From assembly GCA_964537685.1 (NCBI GenBank), contig CAZICM010000004.1:210295-274294 (forward strand): a stretch of DNA of 64,000 bases. Reading direction: 5' to 3'. A model generated the notes under the pieces. The model saw only the letters and a program-made list of their open reading frames with translations. It searched no databases and was not told where the DNA came from. Of this stretch, positions 1-7,942 are shown in pieces. The position numbers and the translations under genes are program-made. This DNA comes from CAZICM01 sp964537685 (GTDB lineage: Bacteria; Myxococcota_A; Polyangia; Polyangiales; Polyangiaceae). Position 1 is the stretch's first letter. Each line of letters opens with the position of its first letter.

Positions 1-1
1 T

Positions 2-628
2 TGTTATCAAGGGGCGTGTGTCGATTGTATTTCATCGATTGCGCCTTCGTGTCCGGGAGCGCTGGCCTGTTTCTTTACGAGCTGCGAGCCGATGCATTGC
101 GGGAATTCGGTGTTTGAGCCTGTTCTCGGCGAGACGGCGCAGGATTGCGGGGGGCCGTGTTATCCGTGCGCCGTGGGATATGGGTGCGTGGTGGGCACGG
201 ACTGTATTGATGGGGTGTGTTTGGGCGGGCTGTGTCAGGCGCCGACGTGTTCAGATGGAGCGAAAAACGGCGCGGAGACGGGGATTGACTGTGGCGGGCC
301 TCCGAGCTGTCCGCGGTGCGCTGTTGGGCAGGGATGCGCGGTTGCGGGCGATTGTGAGAGCGGGGTGTGCTGGGCGGGGGTGTGCGAGGGGGCGTAGGGG
401 GATGGGGTGAAGCATGATGAAGATGAGCGGGCATTGATTGCGGAGGATCGAATTGTTTGCCATGTCCGGATGGAGAAGGGTGTGCAATGCATTCGGATTG
501 CTTGAGCATTGTTTGCATGTTTGGGGGGTGTCAGGTGCCTTCCTGCATGGATGGGGAGCAGAATGGGGGATGAGCCGGGCGTGGATTGGGGAGGCGTGGC
601 GTGCGGTGGGTGCGTAGCGATGCCTTAA
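2..628 (+). pseudogene. Decaying Cys-rich repeat protein (5' end outside the window)
   Basis: The reading frame is open from the left edge and ends at a TAG at 395-397. It encodes repeated units of the pattern DG-x2-NG-x-ETGIDCGG, CxxC, DC-x-SGVC, CQxP, typical of secreted Cys-rich proteins of myxobacteria. The same pattern continues past the stop. Just after the TAG the frame reads GDGVKHDEDE. A frameshifted unit follows (IDCGGSNCLPCPDGEGC, then DC, VC, GGCQVPSC, DGEQNGG). After a further shift it reads GVDWGGVACGGCVAMP and stops at 626-628; here the repeat Cys has become Trp. One in-frame stop and at least two frameshifts inside a homologous repeat array point to a gene losing its 3' half. 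A naive annotation would call only the intact 5' part as a short CDS. Function unknown; probably extracellular and disulfide-rich. Confidence 0.7.
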
Positions 629-975
629 ATGCGGCGTGGGGCGTTCCGTTCCGATTCGCGTGGAACGAGATCCTGTCGGTTTTGGATGTCGATAATGACT
701 AAATCATTCGGTCGTTCTAGCGTTCGCCATGTATTAATAACCACATGCTTCTTAAAGTGTGCAACGGTTGTGTTATCCGTATCTGAAACATCCGTAAACT
801 CGCCTGCGCCGATAATTCGAAGACCATTTTCTGAGTCCTGGAGTTCCAAATTCATGGACACTTGAGCGATGGCCTCTCTTGCTCTGGCATCCCGAACAAC
901 TTCCCGTTTGCAATATTCGAGCTCTAAGTTGCCAATATGTTTTATGTGTACAATTACAACTACACTGCTAATCAC
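625..975 (-). CDS. Hypothetical protein, 116 aa
   Basis: I do not recognise the family. The start is a GTG preceded, six bases upstream, by a perfect GGAGG Shine-Dalgarno, which argues that the frame is genuinely translated. The first 10 residues are hydrophobic but too short for a membrane helix; the middle is charged and the C-terminus basic. It has a single Cys and no catalytic motif that I can name. It lies downstream of an FGE pseudogene on the same strand, in a stretch with lower GC than the rest of the window, and its stop overlaps the end of the decaying Cys-rich array on the other strand. It could be a small accessory protein or itself a remnant. Confidence 0.5.
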   Translation of the reverse strand: MISSVVVIVHIKHIGNLELEYCKREVVRDARAREAIAQVSMNLELQDSENGLRIIGAGEFTDVSDTDNTTVAHFKKHVVINTWRTLERPNDLVIIDIQNRQDLVPRESERNAPRRI

Positions 976-1052
976 TGTTGTCCTCCAAGCATGTGTCGTG
1001 GTACTTTACCGAACCAACTGAGGTATAGGGCCTAACGTTTAGGGAAGATTGT

Positions 1053-1590
1053 TCAACGTGTTGACAGATCAGGACTTGAGCTGCTGCGGGCACAACGAAA
1101 ACCAACACTTTGAAACCATTTTTCGTTCGTACTCCAGTCGCGGTATGAAGAGCGTAGCTGCCGTGCGCCAGCGCTAAACGAACCCCCACGGACTACGCGC
1201 CTATCATCCGGGCTGACTTTGTGTCGTCAGGCCCGGCGTACCCCGCCTTAGAAACGGGCGGATAGGCCGCATGTCGATCCCATACCCACTCCCATACATT
1301 CCCATGGATATCGTAAAGACCCCAAGGATTGGATTTGAAGCTACCCACGGGGGCCAGCCTTTCATATCTCCATCGTCTCCGCGTGTCGCAGTCTCCAACC
1401 ACGTCCATTCGGGGTGCTTCGTTTTCGCAACTTGATCTCCTCCGTTTCCGTATGAACATAAATCTTGTGCATCGTCGCCAAAACTATAAGCTGTTGCTGT
1501 TTTCGCCCTTGCTGCGTATTCCCATTCTGGATTAAGTGGCTGACACCTATTTAGCGGAAGCTGCGCGAAGCGTGCCATCAAATGCAATTT
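1053..1590 (-). pseudogene. FGE/SUMF1-type (formylglycine-generating enzyme-like) pseudogene
   Basis: Three frames together spell the C-terminal half of an FGE-sulfatase (SUMF1-like) domain. Frame one has the NPEWEYAARAKTATAYSFGDD block, which corresponds to the family's EAEWEYAARAG, and then SYGNGGDQ. After a frameshift near 1350, frame two has APVGSFKSNPWGLYDIHGNV and WEWVWD. After another shift near 1215, frame three has RVVRGGSFSAG, RSSYRD and VGFRCAR, the classic FGE end. The N-terminal half is missing, because the neighbouring gene begins directly upstream. FGE-like proteins oxidise Cys to formylglycine in sulfatases or act as substrate-binding modules in protein fusions; this copy can do neither. 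Two independent frameshifts make sequencing error less likely, though not impossible. Confidence 0.8.
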
Positions 1591-1629
1591 CTTGTTGGGC
1601 AGCGGTTGGCGTTTGCCTGGTCCGAGTGC

Positions 1630-2367
1630 TCACTTGTTGAGGCTCGGAGCGCTCTCGGCCGGCTTCGGCTTTGTACATCCAGGCGGCAGACCACGATCGG
1701 CGCATATGTGTTCATCGAGGTAGCCGGAGTTCGTCTTTGGCTGTCCGACCTTTGAGATAAAATTGCTCAGGTCCTTCGAAGGAGACGAATCCCCCTTGAA
1801 CTTTCTAATCTCTTCCTGCACACGCTTTAGCTCGTCTTGTGCCGCACTGAGTTGGGACTGTAAGGCAGCTACCTTTGCCGGATCACCTCGATTCCGCCGT
1901 TCATTAGTCAGTTCCGCGTCGCGTCGCTGAACGACCTCCTCAAGTGCCTCTTGTACCCTGAACGCCTCATCGAGAGCCTTCTTAACCTTCTCCTTTTCTG
2001 CTTTCTCATCGGCAAGTTCCTTTTCAAGTGCAATGATCCTCTTTCTTGCTACCTCGAGTTCCCCCTCCGTTTCGCCGAGGACGTCTCGTACTCGGCGCTC
2101 ATTTACGCGAGCAAGTTCCGCCTCTGCGGCAAAGCGCAGAGCTTTCTCATCAGCAAGTTGCGCCCGGAGCTCAGCAACTTGTGCCCGGAGCTCGGCAGTC
2201 TCTTTAAGGTGCAATACGAGACCAATACCGGAGAAAAGGAACAGGCATGCGAGCGCTAGAAACGCCACGATGAGCCTGAGTCTTTTGTTCGTAGAAGGAC
2301 CTATATCAGAACGAGGACTCCCCATCGGAAGAGGATCCTGAGTAGGGCCCATGAGTTTCTCTTCCAT
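1630..2367 (-). CDS. Membrane-anchored coiled-coil protein
   Basis: This 245-residue protein has a Pro-rich cytoplasmic N-terminus (1-28), one membrane helix (about 30-54) and a long Glu/Lys/Ala-rich coiled coil (about 55-195) with heptad-like ELRAQ/ELRAQL repeats. The C-terminal tail carries two Cys (HICADRGLPPGC). I chose the ATG that lies one base after the stop of the upstream lipoprotein gene; longer starts would overlap that gene. The one-base spacing implies an operon and perhaps a shared envelope function with the lipoprotein. No enzymatic motif is seen and the family is not recognised. Confidence 0.65.
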   Translation of the reverse strand: MEEKLMGPTQDPLPMGSPRSDIGPSTNKRLRLIVAFLALACLFLFSGIGLVLHLKETAELRAQVAELRAQLADEKALRFAAEAELARVNERRVRDVLGETEGELEVARKRIIALEKELADEKAEKEKVKKALDEAFRVQEALEEVVQRRDAELTNERRNRGDPAKVAALQSQLSAAQDELKRVQEEIRKFKGDSSPSKDLSNFISKVGQPKTNSGYLDEHICADRGLPPGCTKPKPAESAPSLNK

Positions 2368-2368
2368 A

Positions 2369-3025
2369 CTATCGACTGAATGAGTGTGAGATAAACGCCG
2401 TCGCAATAAGAACAAATTCCTGGTGGAGACATCCGGAATACAGCAAGCTATCACCGAGGTGTTTCTGAGTCAGATGGTCGGTCGCCAATTGTGTTAGCCT
2501 TTCAATCTCGCCCGCTGGTGTGGGACTTGATGGCGGGGTTGCTAACATCTGCTTAAGCGGTGGTGCCGGAATCGCGATGGTGTCGTCCATGATGAGCAGA
2601 GCGGCAGTTCCCTCAAGCTCCTCAAGCCAATTGTCATCAGGTGCTTGGCTGGCGGCCATCGGTCCTAGTATGCCCCGTTTCAAGGATGCCTTGTGCCAAG
2701 AATTGTCGTGAAAATCCTGCCGATATACTTCTCCAAGCCCGTTAACAAGGTCCATCCACACTAACTCTGAGTGCTGGGTCCGATACACTGTCACTGGCAA
2801 CTTGCTCCAGAAGCTGCGCCTGGTTTGGATCAGCATCAACTTTTCTTCGCTTTGCCCCAGCGGGACGGGTGGAGCTTCCGATCTGATGGCTTGCGTTGAA
2901 GCCGCGGTCGTAGAACTGGAGGTCGTCGCTTGTAACTGGTTCGGAGTTTCACCCGGTTTGCCTGAGCAATTGACGAGGGTCAGAGCAAACAGGCTGCACG
3001 TAAACGACAAGGTTTGGAGTGTCAT
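2369..3025 (-). CDS. Putative lipoprotein, 218 aa
   Basis: Starting at the internal ATG gives a short signal peptide (MTLQTLSFTCSLFALTLVNC) whose last four residues form an LVNC lipobox. Asn just before the Cys is unusual but tolerated. The mature part begins with a Ser/Thr-rich linker (about 20-55) and continues as a globular domain without a motif I recognise. It is first in a two-gene unit with the membrane coiled-coil gene, one base downstream. It is probably anchored in the outer or inner membrane facing the periplasm. The family is unknown. Confidence 0.6.
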   Translation of the reverse strand: MTLQTLSFTCSLFALTLVNCSGKPGETPNQLQATTSSSTTAASTQAIRSEAPPVPLGQSEEKLMLIQTRRSFWSKLPVTVYRTQHSELVWMDLVNGLGEVYRQDFHDNSWHKASLKRGILGPMAASQAPDDNWLEELEGTAALLIMDDTIAIPAPPLKQMLATPPSSPTPAGEIERLTQLATDHLTQKHLGDSLLYSGCLHQEFVLIATAFISHSFSR

Positions 3026-3242
3026 GGTGTGGTGGTTCTCAACGTAACGCACTGATGCGCCTGCGAAAATGTTCACATGTCAGCAGCAAGCCACACCAAT
3101 GTGGCGAGTGCCATATTTACACCAACAAAGCACCAAATTATTCCGCGTGATTGGGTGTCAACTGTGAGCACTGTGGCAGTGGATAGACAACTAATCAGAA
3201 CAGCACTAATCTTTACTGTTGACTGTTTGGGATGAGGTCGAG

Positions 3243-3276
3243 GGCTCACCGGTTGGGTGCTGCTACCCGGTGAGCC
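3243..3276. terminator. Perfect 10-bp stem-loop at the end of the phosphorylase-fold gene
   Basis: The inverted repeat GGCTCACCGG / CCGGTGAGCC (arms 3243-3252 and 3267-3276) has a 14-base loop and touches the stop codon of the minus-strand gene. There is no U-run after it on the minus strand, so it may be a Rho-independent terminator only in a loose sense, or an RNA-stabilising hairpin. Confidence 0.4.
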
Positions 3277-4325
3277 TACTGAGGGCGTGGGCCTTTGTTC
3301 TCCTCATTTTTGGGGTTGAGGTGCAAATCTGAAGCTGCTGGTAGATTCTCAAGCAGGAACCGAAATAGCACTTCAGCTGAGGCACGTGCGGCAAAACGCT
3401 TGAACCGATCGTCCTTTGTGGCGTCAGCGTGGTCCATGACACCCTTGACAACTATCCAATGGGGAACCGAGTGGCGAAATGCGGCCCCGCCAATCGCCGC
3501 CGCCTCCATCTCTAAACCCACTACCGTGCGAACCCCCCATTTTTTTAGCTTGTCCCAGGTGAGACCATCCTTGATGACAGCGTTTCCGCTGGCTATCGGA
3601 CCAACCTTGATATCAAAAGGCAGTGTTTGGGGAGGATCAGAAAGAAGCAGAACCTTCTCAACTTGTGCTTGACCCGCTTCCGTGATGAGGATCTTCAGGC
3701 CATTCACAACAATTAGTCCTTCAGCTTCATACTGCGCGAGTCGAGTTTTCCATGTTCCATTTGGAAAATATCGAGTCTTTGCCGGATGGCGGCTGGGATC
3801 CTGGCCCGCATAGAGTCGGTCGAGCAGCCACAATTGGGCATCCTCTGGGGATGGTGGGCCATAGCTTGGTAGGCCATTTGGCTTCAACTCTTGAGCCGCA
3901 CGCAACCATGGGTGTTGGAGCTGAAACTGGCGATGATCGCCCTCGAATCTGTCGTGATGTTGCTTTCCTTCATCATAGGCGTAGACCGTTTCTGCGATTA
4001 TGACATCACCTAGCGCGGTTTCGTCGGCGTTACCTGCACAAACTCCAGACATCGCCAAACATTTGGGATTTAGGTGGGGGATCAGGGTGGCAGCGAGCGC
4101 CGTCGTTGCCGTTGCACCCATTCGTGTGGGATGGGCCAACGCGACCGTAATGGAACGACCGTGACCGTGATGGTAGTGTCCAATCAAGTAGGGTTCGGAG
4201 CGGATCTCGCGGCATTCTTTCCAGCTCTCTATTCCCACTCCACCACCTGCGTTCTTCGCGACCTCACAAACAGCTTCATGTTCCATGGGAAGGGCTGTGA
4301 TTATTAGAACGTCAACGGAGCGCAT
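3276..4325 (-). CDS. Nucleoside phosphorylase-fold (PNP/MTAN superfamily) protein with internal insert
   Basis: The N-terminus VDVLIITALPMEHEAV and the blocks SGVCAGN (93-99), GPIASGNAVI (242-251), GLEMEAAAI (270-278) and VKGVMDHAD (293-301) match the PNP_UDP_1 fold shared by MTA/SAH nucleosidases and purine nucleoside phosphorylases. These blocks include the Met-Glu of the ribose site and the catalytic Asp. The protein is 349 residues, against about 230-260 for the simple enzymes. The excess is an insert at about 140-232 that reads like a winged helix (TWKTRLAQYEAEGLI, then an ILITEAGQAQVE strand-helix). Expected activity is N-glycosidic bond cleavage or phosphorolysis of a nucleoside or nucleotide. 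Such domains also occur as effectors in bacterial conflict systems (known from the family); that role here is inference. It lies in an accessory-looking stretch. Confidence 0.75.
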   Translation of the reverse strand: MRSVDVLIITALPMEHEAVCEVAKNAGGGVGIESWKECREIRSEPYLIGHYHHGHGRSITVALAHPTRMGATATTALAATLIPHLNPKCLAMSGVCAGNADETALGDVIIAETVYAYDEGKQHHDRFEGDHRQFQLQHPWLRAAQELKPNGLPSYGPPSPEDAQLWLLDRLYAGQDPSRHPAKTRYFPNGTWKTRLAQYEAEGLIVVNGLKILITEAGQAQVEKVLLLSDPPQTLPFDIKVGPIASGNAVIKDGLTWDKLKKWGVRTVVGLEMEAAAIGGAAFRHSVPHWIVVKGVMDHADATKDDRFKRFAARASAEVLFRFLLENLPAASDLHLNPKNEENKGPRPQ

Positions 4326-4732
4326 AGAACCTCAAAAAGATCGTTCGATATCGAAGGTCAAACCGCGAAGCCTGCACAACACCAAAACGTACACCTGCCC
4401 AACAAGTATTTGACGGCCCCGCATAGTCTATCCTGACTTATTTCTATAGGGGGTTTACCCAGATCTGCCTAATCCTGTCTACTTATATTCCGTCTCCGCC
4501 CCTGATTCAACACAAAACAAAATTAAACCCCAGCCTCTACCTGCCTCACCGCCCCATCCGAACATCATGCAACCCTACGGCTGCCTATGCCACCTCACGC
4601 CTGTTTAACCAAGATCCCGCCTAAATCGGCTGCCTAATCCATCTCGCCCCGCCACCTAAAACCATCCAAAGCATTCCCCGCATCATCCATCGCATTGATG
4701 TCCGGGCCGCGTATGAGGATGAAATAGCCAAC

Positions 4733-4864
4733 CAATTCGCTAAAATTGCGCGTGCCAAAACCGATCCGCTTCAATCAAAAAGATATGAACTAAAAACATT
4801 TGAATTTATGTCAATACAATCGCATTCCACAAATTGCACGAGCACTGCCATAACGATCCAATTG
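4733..4864 (+). repeat. Direct repeat copy A (518-bp offset)
   Basis: This segment matches the segment 518 bases downstream with few differences. Shared blocks include CAATTCG, AAAATTG, GATCCGCTTCAATCAAAAAG, ATGTCAATACAATCG and CCATAACGATCCAATTG. In one frame both copies read DPLQSKRY, then LKTF, then FMSIQS. Three of the five differences in that block fall in third codon positions. Weaker similarity continues to about 5056. Confidence 0.75.
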
Positions 4865-5250
4865 GCAACGCCCGCCCATCTTCGCCCCTCCCATCCATCA
4901 CCCCACCCACCCCGGTTACCCGCACCAGAGTGCCACCGAGGATCACCGAGTGCCATCAAATGCTCCAGCCACAATCCCAAAATCCCAGCAGATCCCCGCG
5001 AAAGATGCACCATTGCCCCACGATCCCAATCTGCCTCATACCTATCTCAAAAATAATTCCGCAGAAAAATAAACATGTAACTCGGATAAATTGAGCAGAT
5101 GATGGTCATGACGCAGATCTAATGCAAAGAAGTGGAACTTTAGCAACAGATCAGAAGCAATACAGCTTTGGGGACTTTCGTTATCGTCACGCTATGCGAA
5201 CGGCTTTGCTTGGGTTGGGTCTAAACGGCAGCATAGGTAACACTTTGTTG

Positions 5251-5382
5251 CAATTCGATAAAATTGTAAGTGTTAAACCCGATCCGCTTCAATCAAAAAG
5301 ATACAAACTCAAAACATTTAAATTCATGTCAATACAATCGTAATTGCCAACTTGCGCAAGCAATTCCATAACGATCCAATTG
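5251..5382 (+). repeat. Direct repeat copy B (518-bp offset)
   Basis: Second copy of the repeat starting at 4733. In this copy the shared peptide frame (DPLQSKRYKLKTFKFMSIQS) ends in TAA at 5341-5343, whereas in copy A it runs on. Weaker similarity, such as a GTGCC block and the AAATCCCCGC / AGATCCCCGC block, extends to about 5590, right up to the truncated DUF4139 gene. Confidence 0.75.
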
Positions 5383-5596
5383 CAAAATGCTCACATGCAT
5401 TTCCACGCCTCTGTAGCCTCGCCCCACCCCATCCCTCCCCGTTTCCCCACCGTTTCCCAAACAAGAAGCACTCACCCTGCCCCCAAGTGCCCCAAAGTGC
5501 CACGGCCTTGATCTCCGATCCCCGGCAAATCCCCGCAAAACGCGCACCCTGCTTCAACCTTCAGATCTCGCCGGAACCCATCTCTACAATCAGTCC

Positions 5597-6289
5597 ATGC
5601 CCCGGGGGACGGCCGATCCTTGGGGACACCGCAAAAGCGGCTTTTTCGATGTTCGCTATGACACGCAGGGGCGCACCGATGTGCCCTGCAACGGGCATTT
5701 TTGCCAGGTGTTCGTGAGGGCGTGGGACACAGGCTCCGCGATGCGTTTTGTGACAACCCCCAAGGAAGCCGAAGAGGTGTACCGGGAGGCGGAGTTTCAA
5801 AATCCAGCTCAAATGCCGCTGCTTGCGGGGCCGGTGGAGCTTTTTTTCGATCAAGCCTATGTCGCGCGCACATCGATGTCGCACGCCGATCGGGGCGGAA
5901 CCATTCGTCTGGGGCTCGGTGTCGAAGAACGGCTAAAAATCAGGCGCAATACACGGGTTTCAGAAGCCAGCGCGGGTTTTTTGGGAGGCAGTACCGCCGT
6001 CGATCACACCATTTCGATCGAATTGTCATCGGCGCTGGGGCGGGACACGCAAATTGCGGTTTTCGATAGGATTCCGGTGACGGACGACAAAGAGGTCGAC
6101 GTTAAATTTGTATCGTCGGCCCCCGCAGCCGAAAGCTACAGCCAGACCGATCGCGGATCGCCCGTACGCAAAGGGCTTCGCTTTCAAGTGGCCCTGCCCA
6201 CGGGCGGCAAGGCATCCATTGAATTCCGCTACAAAGTGACGCTGCCCTCGAAGAGCGAGCTAGTGGGAGGCAATCGGCGTGAATCCTAA
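5597..6289 (+). CDS. DUF4139 (MuiA-like) protein, C-terminal half only
   Basis: The 230 residues match only the C-terminal half of the DUF4139 / mucoidy-inhibitor MuiA-like family. The matching parts are PLLAGPVELFFDQAYV, GLGVEERLKIRRNTRV, a beta-rich segment with DRIPVTDDKEVDVKF, and the characteristic ELVGGNRRE end. The DUF4140 N-domain, the coiled coil and the first part of DUF4139 are absent, so this is a 5'-truncated paralogue of the next gene or a real short variant. The ATG has no good Shine-Dalgarno. The frame is open well upstream into the repeat region but has no family similarity there. Its stop overlaps the next gene by 11 bp, with the next gene's Shine-Dalgarno inside it, so transcription is probably shared. 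Function of the family is not established. Confidence 0.65.
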   Translation: MPRGTADPWGHRKSGFFDVRYDTQGRTDVPCNGHFCQVFVRAWDTGSAMRFVTTPKEAEEVYREAEFQNPAQMPLLAGPVELFFDQAYVARTSMSHADRGGTIRLGLGVEERLKIRRNTRVSEASAGFLGGSTAVDHTISIELSSALGRDTQIAVFDRIPVTDDKEVDVKFVSSAPAAESYSQTDRGSPVRKGLRFQVALPTGGKASIEFRYKVTLPSKSELVGGNRRES

Positions 6290-7907
6290 GACAAGGGCCG
6301 AAGCCTTTGAAACGCAGACCATTCAAAGTTCGGTAGTGCGTGTGGTGCTGTTTGAAGACCGGGCTCTGGTCGTGAGGACTTGTTCCGCCGGGCTCGGCGC
6401 CAATCGGAACGAGCTGCTGGTTCCGGGGCTTTCGCCTTTTATCGACGACCGGACGGTTCAAGCCCGGATTACCCAAGGCGAGGCCCGGATTTTGGGGGTG
6501 AGCCTTAAACGGCGCGTAGTGGCTGAAAACGCCGCGGGCGAAGAAGTGCAGACCGCGCTGCACCGCGAGATGAACGAAGCCAAGTCCAAATCGTTCGCGG
6601 CGCAGCGGGCGCTCGACCGGGCGAAGCGCATGGAGACCCGCGTGGCCTATTTGGCTTCAAAATGGGCTGAATCGATAGCCGAAGTGCCCGCGCAGATATC
6701 GCAGGAAGAACGGATGTCGGTATGGAAGGCGGCCCTGTCGGCGATCGATCGCGAGGCTGTGCAGGCCATGGACGACTGCATTGTGGCCCATCGCGAGACG
6801 ATGCTGGCGGACGAGCTGAACGAGCAGATTGACGCGCGGGCGAGGGAGCTCGGCACGAAAATGCCGCGTTATGAAGGGTTAATCGCGGTTCAGGCCGAGC
6901 GGCTTACAGACGATAAAGGCGATAAAAACGAGGGCGCAGATGCCTTGCCTGTTTCGATTGAGATTGCGTATCAAGTGCCGTGCGCGCTGTGGAGGCCCGA
7001 GCATTTGGCGAAGCTAGTGGACCCGGACAGCGAAGAGCCGAGCATTGAATTGGTGAGCTGGGCGGCGGCCTGGCAGCGCACAGGCGAGGATTGGCCCGAT
7101 ATCGAGCTATGGTTTTCGACGGCCCGCCCGGCTCAGCGCACCGATGTTCCGCTGCTCGAAGACGATGTGCTGGTATCGAGGCGAAAAAGCGCCGTGGAAA
7201 AGCGGCGCATTCATGTGGGTGCGCGCCAGGTGGCGCTGCATGCGGCGCGCGATTTATCGGGCGGAAATGCGGGGGAGATGCCTGGGGTGGACGATGGTGG
7301 CGAACCTTTAGAATTCCGGGCGAAGCAGCGGGTTTCATTTTTATCGAATGGCCGGCCCATTCGGGTTGAGCTTAGCCGGCGCGCTTTCCCGGCCACCGTA
7401 GAGCGGATTTTATATCCAGAACTGAGCGAAGCGGCGCATCTCCGGGCTTCGGCGACGCTGGCGCCCGCGGGAGCTGGGCCTCTGTTGGCGGGACCGCTCC
7501 GGGTGAGCCGGGGTCAAAGCCTGGTGGGGCGTTCTCAAGTGGGCTTTATCGGAGCGGGCGAGCATTTTTATATGGGATTTGGCGTAGATGACGGCATCCG
7601 GGTGAGACGGGCCGTCGACGAGAGCCGGGAAACGGCGGCTGTATTTGGCACACAAAAGATTAAGCGAAATATCCGTTTATATTTATCGAATTTATCGGAC
7701 GAGCCCCGGAAGCTGGTGGTGGTCGAACGCATCTTTGTGAGCGAAACGGATGAAGTGGAAGTGAATGCGTTTGAATTGTCTTCGTTTAAGCTGGATGAAC
7801 GGGATGGTTTTGCCCGGGCGGAGCTTGTATTAGAGCCTCTTGGCACATCGGTGCTCAAGCTGGGCTACGAGATCCGCGCTTCGAATTCGGTTGTTCTTTC
7901 CATTTGA
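6279..7907 (+). CDS. DUF4140/DUF4139 (MuiA-like) protein
   Basis: This is a complete 542-residue member. The N-terminal DUF4140 domain (about 18-75, VVRVVLFEDRALVVRTC and LLVPGLSPFIDDRTVQARI) is followed by a helical coiled-coil segment (about 90-210). DUF4139 then occupies about 230-540, with ALWRPEHLA, LLAGPLRVSRGQSLVGRSQV, FGVDDGIRVRRAVDESRE and ERIFVSETDEVEV. The start is a GTG preceded by GGGAGG eight bases upstream, inside the previous gene. There is no signal peptide, so it is probably cytoplasmic or exported by another route. It is a tandem paralogue of the gene before it and was presumably produced by duplication. The family name derives from a mucoidy inhibitor, but the biochemical role is unknown. 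Confidence 0.8.
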   Translation: MNPKTRAEAFETQTIQSSVVRVVLFEDRALVVRTCSAGLGANRNELLVPGLSPFIDDRTVQARITQGEARILGVSLKRRVVAENAAGEEVQTALHREMNEAKSKSFAAQRALDRAKRMETRVAYLASKWAESIAEVPAQISQEERMSVWKAALSAIDREAVQAMDDCIVAHRETMLADELNEQIDARARELGTKMPRYEGLIAVQAERLTDDKGDKNEGADALPVSIEIAYQVPCALWRPEHLAKLVDPDSEEPSIELVSWAAAWQRTGEDWPDIELWFSTARPAQRTDVPLLEDDVLVSRRKSAVEKRRIHVGARQVALHAARDLSGGNAGEMPGVDDGGEPLEFRAKQRVSFLSNGRPIRVELSRRAFPATVERILYPELSEAAHLRASATLAPAGAGPLLAGPLRVSRGQSLVGRSQVGFIGAGEHFYMGFGVDDGIRVRRAVDESRETAAVFGTQKIKRNIRLYLSNLSDEPRKLVVVERIFVSETDEVEVNAFELSSFKLDERDGFARAELVLEPLGTSVLKLGYEIRASNSVVLSI

Positions 7908-7942
7908 TCGAATACAAAATCATCAAATTGAAAGAAATAATT

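Larger units (their letters stand above)
4326..5596. other. Gene-poor region with strong C-over-G skew and a diverged direct duplication
   Basis: No convincing gene is seen. Much of it (about 4440-5060 and 5340-5590) is C- and A-rich and very poor in G on the plus strand, unlike the flanking coding DNA. It contains two copies of a repeat (listed separately). Short open frames exist but have no Shine-Dalgarno and no recognisable product. The right end abuts a DUF4139 gene that lacks its N-terminal half, so the region may be debris from a duplication and deletion. Confidence 0.5.

Noticed and set aside
625..4325. A complete anti-phage defence island formed by the PNP-fold, FGE and small genes
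   Set aside because: Both domain types occur in conflict systems, but here the FGE is a pseudogene, and no nucleotide-sensing ATPase, protease or TIR partner is present. Only the single PNP-fold gene is reported as interesting.
5122..5343. A 73-codon frame before the DUF4139 genes
   Set aside because: It has no Shine-Dalgarno or known motif; its last third is the repeated DPLQSKRY segment, which is treated under the duplication instead.
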